Assembly: GCA_014925825.1 (NCBI GenBank)
Contig: JACGCK010000038.1
Span: 248,001 to 312,000 of the forward strand
Direction of reading: 5' to 3'
Length of the DNA: 64,000 nucleotides
Source: Pholiota molesta
Taxonomy: Eukaryota; Basidiomycota; Agaricomycetes; Agaricales; Strophariaceae
Shown in pieces: positions 57,107 to 64,000 of this stretch; position 1 is the stretch's first letter; each line of letters begins with the position of its first letter. The position numbers and the translations under genes were made by a program. The notes under the pieces were generated by a model. The model saw nothing but the letters and a program-made list of their open reading frames with translations, made no database searches and was not told the origin of the DNA.

Positions 57107-58624
57107 ATGCTCCATCGCTCTGCGACTGGCTTAGGGAGCCCAATAATTAGGCTCCCGTACGATATTCTCCAGGAAATTTTTGCCCACTGTCTGCCACAGT
57201 ATCCTCTCCTCCGCCGACAGCCAAGCACCACAACCGCACCGATACTCCTCTGCCGCATCTGTTCATCCTGGCGAAGGCTCGTGTTGGCATCCCCAACCCT
57301 CTGGAAACACCTATCGTATGGTTTCTCCGACGTCGACGAGTCTGTCCCGGCCGTCGACTCGGACTCTGGATCCTTCAAGTTCGGCCGCCGAATCCAATTC
57401 TTGGAGCGCGAGATCGAGTTTATCCAGTGGTGGAGGATGCGTCAGGGTCAGATCGCGCCATTTCTTAGCTTTGATATTGAAGAGTGTGACTGTCGCAGCC
57501 TTGACCTCAAGCTCACCAGTGACAGCATGCCTTTTCTCCTCGAATACATATCTTCCGCACAGTACCTCGAACTTGGCTTGTTCTTCTGGGATTTAATTCA
57601 GCAGACAATCCAAGCTGGACATCAACTCGTCTTCCCAAATCTGCATACCGTGCTACTTGAACGTACGTATAGTAGTAAAGACAGCCAAGCTTTCTACCGA
57701 ATTCAATCTGACCTGCCGGCCCACGCCTTCCCAACGCTGCGCCGTCTCTCCATAAGCGAGGTCGCGCCAGCGAACGACTTCGCCATCCCGGCTCATTGGT
57801 CCACCCTCACCCATATATCTCTGAACAGTATCTCGATCTCTCTTGATTTCTGGCTCTCGTTCATTCGCGCAGTCCCGAATATACAATGGGGAAGCTTTGC
57901 CATTGCGACTGGCGCCCTGTCCGGTGTCCCCCGGCCCTCGCCTCCCTTGTGTACCCTCCGGGAACTGGACACACTGTCCGTGTATGTCAGCGCCAGGCTT
58001 GCACGCAGCGATGTATTCCCGCTCAGCTTCCTATTCACCAACCTGCGTATCCCCGCCGTGCACACGCTCTCCCTCTCTGCCCCCGGCGCGAAGGCCTGGT
58101 CCGACGTCCGCGCTCTCCGCGAGCTCTACGCTGTGCTCGACGCCGCACCGGCCGTGGCGCAGCTGGCCTTGGTCGACCTGACCTCCTCGGCGCCCGCCCC
58201 GGCTATCTTCTCCCCTGTGCTCAAAGACCCTGTCGAGCCGCTCTGGCACCATGCGCCCGCGCTCGCCCATCTCTACCTCACCCTGGCCTCCGCGCAGGCC
58301 CTCCGTCACGACATACGCGAGGACTTCCTCGCGCGCTTCGTGCACGCCCTGTTCGCCCCCGACACCCACTGGCTGGAGCTCCGGCACCCCGCGTGCCCTG
58401 TGCGCGCGATGACGATAAACAACACCGGGTGGTCACAGCGCATCAGCGACCTTATGATGGCGTGCATTCGGGACAGCACGGCGGTAGCGCCACAGGTGGT
58501 CTTGGAGATCACGCAGGGAGCGCCACAGGTGGCCTTGGAGATTACGCACGCTGGGGAGGGGCCGCCGAGGCAGACGGTTAGGCGGCGTCATCCAGCGGAA
58601 ACACGCGCATGGGCAGCAAATTGA
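57107..58624 (+). CDS. F-box domain protein, single exon (505 residues)
   Basis: Uninterrupted 505-residue frame. The N terminus IIRLPYDILQEIFAHCLPQY followed by LLCRICSSWRRLVLASPTLW is a textbook agaricomycete F-box, which would bind Skp1 in an SCF ubiquitin ligase. The rest forms degenerate leucine-rich repeats (FPNLHTVLLERT, FPTLRRLSISEV, STLTHISLNSISI, CTLRELDTLSVYV). GC content rises in the 3' third. Near the C terminus an 11-residue unit is duplicated (APQVVLEITQG / APQVALEITHA). No signal peptide. Substrate unknown. Family copy number is high in these fungi, which makes a housekeeping role unlikely. Confidence 0.85.
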   Translation: MLHRSATGLGSPIIRLPYDILQEIFAHCLPQYPLLRRQPSTTTAPILLCRICSSWRRLVLASPTLWKHLSYGFSDVDESVPAVDSDSGSFKFGRRIQFLEREIEFIQWWRMRQGQIAPFLSFDIEECDCRSLDLKLTSDSMPFLLEYISSAQYLELGLFFWDLIQQTIQAGHQLVFPNLHTVLLERTYSSKDSQAFYRIQSDLPAHAFPTLRRLSISEVAPANDFAIPAHWSTLTHISLNSISISLDFWLSFIRAVPNIQWGSFAIATGALSGVPRPSPPLCTLRELDTLSVYVSARLARSDVFPLSFLFTNLRIPAVHTLSLSAPGAKAWSDVRALRELYAVLDAAPAVAQLALVDLTSSAPAPAIFSPVLKDPVEPLWHHAPALAHLYLTLASAQALRHDIREDFLARFVHALFAPDTHWLELRHPACPVRAMTINNTGWSQRISDLMMACIRDSTAVAPQVVLEITQGAPQVALEITHAGEGPPRQTVRRRHPAETRAWAAN

Positions 58625-58880
58625 TAATACAAAAATATGTTTCAAATCTTGAATGTAATAGCGAGTGTAGATCATAAAGATGTCGATGAGGTCTTGACAT
58701 TGATCGAGCTATGGGATTGCACAGGGGGTAAATATTTCTGAATTAATATTATGGGGGCAATTACGAGTTTATACAGTACGCTCCACATGAGATATTCCCT
58801 CGCAGCTGCGGCGAAAGGGAAAGGCAATCTCCTAGAGCTAGATTCAGTGAATAGAGTACTTGTTCCAATTTCCAGAGCAC

Positions 58881-60292
58881 CTATGCGTCATCGATAGCAA
58901 TTCCTCCATCCCTTGATACAATGACTGTTTCATTCTTGATGGTATTGACTGCAGCGAACTTTATCTCGATCTCACCGGTCTGTCGAGGTTGTGATAACGG
59001 GATGTGAGAAAACGCATTATCTTGCGAGGTCGTCGATTCCGAGATGATCCCAAGCTTTATCCTGCTATTCAGCAGGGCTAGCATCGCATTCGAATATAGT
59101 TTGGCGAGTGTGGATATGGGAACTGAGTAATATATCAAGCCCTTGAAAGCTGGAGCGTAAAACAAAGCCAGTAATACGATGGAGACTGAAGCTGCATGAG
59201 GAATTATTGTATTAGCATTGGGGCATGAGTATGAAATAAGGAACCCTTGCCTGTCAGTGCTCCTGTCTCAATTGTCATGCGCATCACCCTGGTCACTAAA
59301 GCTTGAGTTTTTGGGAAGATTCCATCGCGGATTCTTCGATTTAACTAGATGAGGGTCGGGATTAGCGCCCAATTATAGTGGAGAAGATATGGGCATCCTA
59401 CACACATAAAAACACATACAAGCTGCAATTGCGATGTCGCAAGCACAACCTGTTCCTATCCATATCTGGGGGAACATGAGCCTTGAGTATTATAAAGTAG
59501 AAGGATCTTACACCAATGAAATCAGACGTCTTCAACGTATGCAGCTGAATAATTTCGAAATTTTTTGCCTGTCCGATAATTACGCTAACTACCACCTGTG
59601 CCATGAATGAAGTGAGAGACATCTGCAAAAATAGGTTAGGTGTGGGCTAGAGATATAATCGAGTAGCGCTCACCAGCATAATAAATGACGGTATGATTTT
59701 ATTTTCAGAGATGATCATAATGCGGTAGGCATAAAATGTTTGAGCCACCATTGCGGCTATGGTGTACTCGTCATTTATCATTATGTGTAATGAGCCAAGA
59801 TTCCACGTACTAATGGCTTCAAGAAGCGATACGGACGTCGTTATTGCTGTGAATGTGGACACACTGGCATTGGGCTGCCCGAAACCTTGTACAATTGTTG
59901 CCCACGCAGATACAGTCAACGTGATGGTTTGCGCCGTTTCCAAAAGATATGTCCCGTATACCATGGCCTTGAATATTGGCCTATCATTCGGGAATGCTTG
60001 AGAGAATAAAACTTGGGGACGGATCCATCATTTTAGCAAGCGCCTTTGCAGGTACGGATCACCAGTTCAAGTTACTCACACACTTGGACGGATAGAACTC
60101 CAAACAATCCCCAATTAATGATAGTGGATATTAGCTATTGCGATGATTTATCATTTAAGGGGCGGCTCTTGAGCGTATCTTCGGTAGTCTTACCAGTGTA
60201 CCAGCTCTGAAAGTGTCGATCAGTTTGTGAAATTCACCATCTAGTTATCTTACTTGCAATGAGTTGACAATCTCAGCCTCGCCCGCATCCAT
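58881..60292 (-). CDS. DUF6534 multi-pass membrane protein
   Basis: About seven small exons on the minus strand. The N-terminal part reads AGTLLISTIINWGLFGVLSV, then FPNDRPIFKAMVYGTYLLET and QTITLTVSAWATIVQGFG, then YTIAAMVAQTFYAYRIMIIS and KIIPSFIMLV. The middle exons (59398-59628) are hydrophobic. The last exon has LIYYSVPISTLAKLYSNAML followed by ALLNSRIKLG, then a polar cytoplasmic tail ending at 58881. The LY.N..LA.LNSR signature is typical of DUF6534, a seven-helix family expanded in mushroom fungi with unknown function. Two overlapping ATGs (60292 and 60288) exist; only 60288 keeps the frame into the second exon as I read it. Splice sites are approximate. Confidence 0.7.
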
Positions 60293-62357
60293 GCCGACAG
60301 GAAGTTCGGAAAATTAGCTGAAGGTATGGAGGGGATGGATCTACTTGTGTCTTTCGTAGAGACGATCGGGGCTTGCGGCTGCCTGAAGTCTAAAATTTGA
60401 CGATGACTACTGACTCGGACTTCTTAACCCAGTTGACTCTTATACCACCACTTGGATAATTATACTCCTCATCAGTCCACCTGATTCGGGATCGTGTAAA
60501 CGACACATCGCCGATGAGAGTACTGATACGGGTCTGCGGTCACCCGCTTCCAGATAGTGTTAATAAGGCCGCTCAGAACGGCTGCTCACCATGAGTTCAC
60601 AAGAAGTTGCTGGTATTAATATCGTATTGTATTGAATTCAGAATAGCTGGTGGATTTAAAGTGCTGAACGACATAGTTCAGAACAATACACTGCCATTAA
60701 GTACACTGATCTTTTCGCGAAATGCAAGTGATGCTAGTATACTTACCAGGCAGTTGTACGCACATCGATCGCGTGGTTATAATTACGGTCAGAGAAGACG
60801 TAGCACTGCGTGCTCAGCTTTCAAGGGTTATATATATTTCCTACATTGCGCACCGCCCCAGCCGCACGAAGGAAGGAACGTTGGAGAAAGCTCATCCATT
60901 AATAGATCATTATCGACCAGTGGTCCCGGGAGTACATGTACCTAAAGAATCAAAGTGGACCCAGCGGTGATTCTATATGATATGTACACCCGCTATGGCG
61001 TAGATCTACTGCTCTCGACTTCATATAACAATTATACACCCTCTCTTAGCCCGAGCGGCACGGTAGTGTTGTTCTACCGATTAGCTTGAGAATGAGGATG
61101 TACAAATTTAACTATACTGTATTGAATACTAATACGCTCATTCAAACGGTTATAAAAAAGAAGACCTGTGATGATTGATCCCAGAATGCCTCATGGAATG
61201 GGAAGAAAGACGCAGGTAATCATCATCTGGATGTATGGTCAAGCTATCTCTGGAACAGTTGTCATCGCCCAAAACACCGCCGAGGAACGTATGTCGAGGT
61301 AAAACTTCCTCGGTGCATCATTCTTCTCCCAAATAGCCTCCTCGATTTGTCCTTCCAAATCTCACAGTTTATTCTTGATATTGATGAACACCTCCGTTTC
61401 ATCATTGGACAGGATCTAGCTATCCTTTCCTGAGTCAGCACCTTCTCGAGGCAGGCCCCGACGTTTCGAGCTGTGAATAGCTTTGTTGTTAGATGGAAAA
61501 GTTTGACAGGTACAGCCTAGTACATATGGTATTTGATCGATAAAGGTCTCAAGCTTTTGACTTCAAGATACATTGATAGGCGTCAGGAGGATTATTGGGT
61601 AACGTGCATGGGCCATGAGCTCACCGAGGTCAAACGCGAATTCATCGCTTTGCTTTTCACTTTCGGCGCTTATTTCAACACATGTGATTTTATATTAGTT
61701 TCAATATTCAATATTCAATGGCAAATTCATCCTTGAGAAATGGCCTATAACAATGCAACAAATTTTTGTGCCGTTATCAAACCATTAGTTACAATGGCAG
61801 TGGACACATATTATCTCGCTAATCCTCATGTATCTTTGCAGATTCTGCTGCTGATCACAGGGCAGGATCGTGCACGCCTACTCACCCGGAAACGGCTTCG
61901 ATCGCCTCCGAAGAGCCAAGAAGATTAGAGCTGAATCAAGGCTTTTTTCGTAAAAGTAGCTTGATTGTTATTTTACCCAACGTGTTGTGTAAGCTACAGG
62001 TTCTCCCGCGTGAAGGACGACATCATTTCAAGTTAATCCCGTTGCTTAATCACTTGGTCCGTACTTGCTGCTTTAGAGTAGTTGGTAAGATTGGTGAGAA
62101 TGATGGCGTATGACTGTTATTCAAAGGCGTGTGCATTTCAGTCTAATTTGCATATAATAATTCTACTGAATAACGGAGTCGGTGGTGGATTAGGCGGAGG
62201 AAGCGTAGCGCCACCAGGATAAGGGCCGGCAGAAGCCGGAACGGAAAGTGGAATGTGAAGATAAGTTTTTGATCACGAACGACGACCGACGCCCTCTCTC
62301 CCGCCAGCAGCAGCCGCCCCATCCCAGAGCCCTGCGCAGAGGCGTCGGGTCAAACGT
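60293..62357. other. no gene recognised
   Basis: About 2 kb without a convincing frame. The last 200 bp form the upstream region of the mitochondrial carrier gene. Confidence 0.4.
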
Positions 62358-63745
62358 ATGGGTTCAGACGCTGCACGCCCCATAAAGAACAGACAGACAA
62401 AATGGACCGCCAATAGCATGATTGGTACGCCCTCTCGCCGCCTCTTCGTTCTGACTCAGTCACTGACCAGCGTGCCGCGGCATGCATTGGGTTATATACA
62501 GCGGGCGCGGGCGGGGGGCTGGTGGCGAGCATCGCGACGTGTCCTTTGGACGTCGTCAAAACGAAACTGCAGGCACAACGGGCGGTGGTGGGACAGCAGG
62601 GTTACCTGGGTGTTCTCGGTGCGCTCTTCTCTGCCTTCAGGCTCTCTGTTCTCGATCGTGCTAATGCTTGTTTCCGCATTTCCTTCCTATTCCGCCCGTT
62701 CCGAACACCTTCATCTTTGATGACCCTCGATCTCTAGGCACGGTCAAGGATATCTTGCAGCACAACGGCTTTCGCGGCCTTTATCGCGGCCTCGGTCCCA
62801 CCATCCTAGGCTACCTCCCAACCTGGGCTATCTATTTTGCGATATACGATGGCATCAAGACAGCGTTCGGCGAAGTTCCGCTCGGATACCCCAACCCCAA
62901 GCCCAATGAGCGCCTGTACCCCGCAGCTCAGGTCAAGGGCTATCAGCCTGTGGCCCGCGAACACCCGTGGTCCCTGCATATTCTATCTGCCATGACCGCT
63001 GGCGCGGCGAGCACGATATGCACCAACCCGCTCTGGGTGATCAAAACTCGGTTTATGGTGCGTCATTTGCTATAGGGTGGTGTCATCCTCGATGCTTATA
63101 AATGTCCATGCAGACGCAACAAAAGGACGAGGTTCGCTACCGACACACCTTAGATGCTGCAGTTACTATCTGGAAAACAGAGGGCGCACGAGCTTTCTAC
63201 CGCGGACTTCTCCCGAGTCTGCTAGGCATCCTGCACGTTGCAGTACAATTCCCACTTTACGAACAACTCAAGATCTGGTTCCGTTAGTATTCTGCCATCA
63301 TGTCTTCTGCAATCCCATTTCATCCTAACGACATATTGCTCTTCCAGAACGCGATTCCGATCAACCTCTTACAGGCAGGACAATCCTTCTCTGCTCCGCC
63401 ATATCCAAGATGACCGCCTCGGTGGCGACATACCCTCACGAGGTCATCCGAACACGCTTACAAACCCAACGAAGACCACTCGCAGATGACTTATCATCCG
63501 ACGGCATGGTCAAGCGCCACCCGCGCGGCGGCATCATATACACTACCCAGAAGCTGGTCGCGAAGGAGGGATGGACGGCGTTGTATAGAGGGCTCTCGAT
63601 TAATCTGCTCCGCACCGTGCCTAATAGCGCGGTGACCATGCTGACGTGAGTGCCCATGTTACTTTACGATTCTTTTCTCGCTGACGCTGTGGAGTGTAGA
63701 TATGAACTCCTTATGAGACATCTCAATGCGCGGACTCCGTCATGA
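62358..63745 (+). CDS. mitochondrial carrier, NAD+/pyrimidine-nucleotide type
   Basis: Solute carrier of the inner mitochondrial membrane (SLC25 family). Exons: 62358-62424, 62502-about 62610, about 62738-63057, 63114-63285, then from about 63353 to about 63645 and a last exon ending with TGA 63743-63745. Three carrier signatures are present: CPLDVVKTKLQ, NPLWVIKTRFM and YPHEVIRTRLQTQ, each followed by a GLYRGL/AFYRGL/ALYRGL helix motif. LGYLPTWAIYFAIYD and LLGILHVAVQFPLYEQLKIWF resemble the yeast NAD+ carriers YIA6/YEA6 and the SLC25A33/36 group more than the FAD/folate group; the substrate assignment stays tentative. The N terminus is short and polar. All introns are GT-AG. Reads as intact. 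Confidence 0.88.
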
Positions 63746-64000
63746 CCCTCGTGGATATTATACACGTCCATCACAATATCCGGCCCTCTTCCATGCCATA
63801 TCATGGTACATGTATCATACCACCACCGTCGCCCTCGACTACCCTCCACCGACCGCGTTCCTAGGGCACTAAACACTCTCCATCTACTCCACGCACGCGG
63901 GAGGAAACCCACCTATCCGCGACCGCACATCCACACCCGCCCACCGTCGCGACGCGGCCGCTCTACACGAAACACCCGCGCCTCGCCGGCCCAGCACACG
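63746..64000. other. downstream region, nothing recognised
   Basis: 3' flank of the carrier gene; C/T-rich toward the window edge. Confidence 0.4.

Overview
The window looks like nuclear DNA of a mushroom-forming basidiomycete (Agaricomycetes). The grounds are short (about 48-70 nt) GT-AG introns at high density, a HET protein, a beta-trefoil I66-type protease inhibitor, DUF6534 and DUF6698 family proteins, F-box proteins, and CxC5/CxC6 cysteine clusters of the kind that accompany KDZ transposons. All identifications come from reading motifs; no database search was run.

Region 1 (about 0-34 kb) is an accessory, heavily rearranged block built from three multi-copy families. (i) Intron-rich AMP-forming acyl-CoA/4-coumarate-CoA-ligase-like genes: two apparently intact tandem copies (96-3052, 3505-6455), one broken copy (20160-21265) and four 3'-end remnants. 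(ii) A family of about 190-residue proteins that I cannot name (called family D here), always in convergent orientation with a ligase 3' end; there are five start-to-stop copies plus C-terminal fragments. (iii) A secreted, His/Pro-rich, basic low-complexity protein (family S): one intact copy (24273-25658), one copy with two frameshifts (8326-9706), a 5'-truncated copy, and decayed remnants. The stretches 8.1-12.0 kb and 21.4-25.9 kb are inverted copies of each other. Between 26.2 and 31.3 kb family D has expanded by tandem duplication, giving an S-D chimera (26232-27234), an internally duplicated D gene (27544-28674) and a nearly exact 1.1-kb tandem repeat. The central 12-19 kb carries a single-pass membrane protein gene, a GC-rich tandem repeat, and a 590-bp Tc1/mariner-pogo-type MITE with TA target sites.

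Region 2 (34-44 kb) holds a five-segment, 626-residue HET-domain gene (minus), a gene-poor stretch, an I66-like protease inhibitor gene of 147 residues (plus), and the housekeeping gene for 2-oxoglutarate dehydrogenase E1 (minus), which contains a 16-nt micro-exon.

Region 3 (44-53 kb) has a GRF-type zinc-finger protein (plus), a CxC5/CxC6 KDZ-associated cysteine-cluster protein (minus) and a DUF6698 protein (minus). These are lineage-specific families tied to fungal mobile-element biology.

Region 4 (53-64 kb) has a frameshifted F-box/LRR-like gene (minus), an intact single-exon F-box protein (plus), a DUF6534 multi-pass membrane protein (minus) and a mitochondrial NAD/pyrimidine-type carrier (plus). 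No tRNA or rRNA gene and no CRISPR array was seen.

The most unusual content is the recurrent convergent ligase/family-D pair and the gene fusions created while it duplicated. A head-to-head assembly of two haplotypes could explain part of the inverted-repeat layout and must be excluded first.
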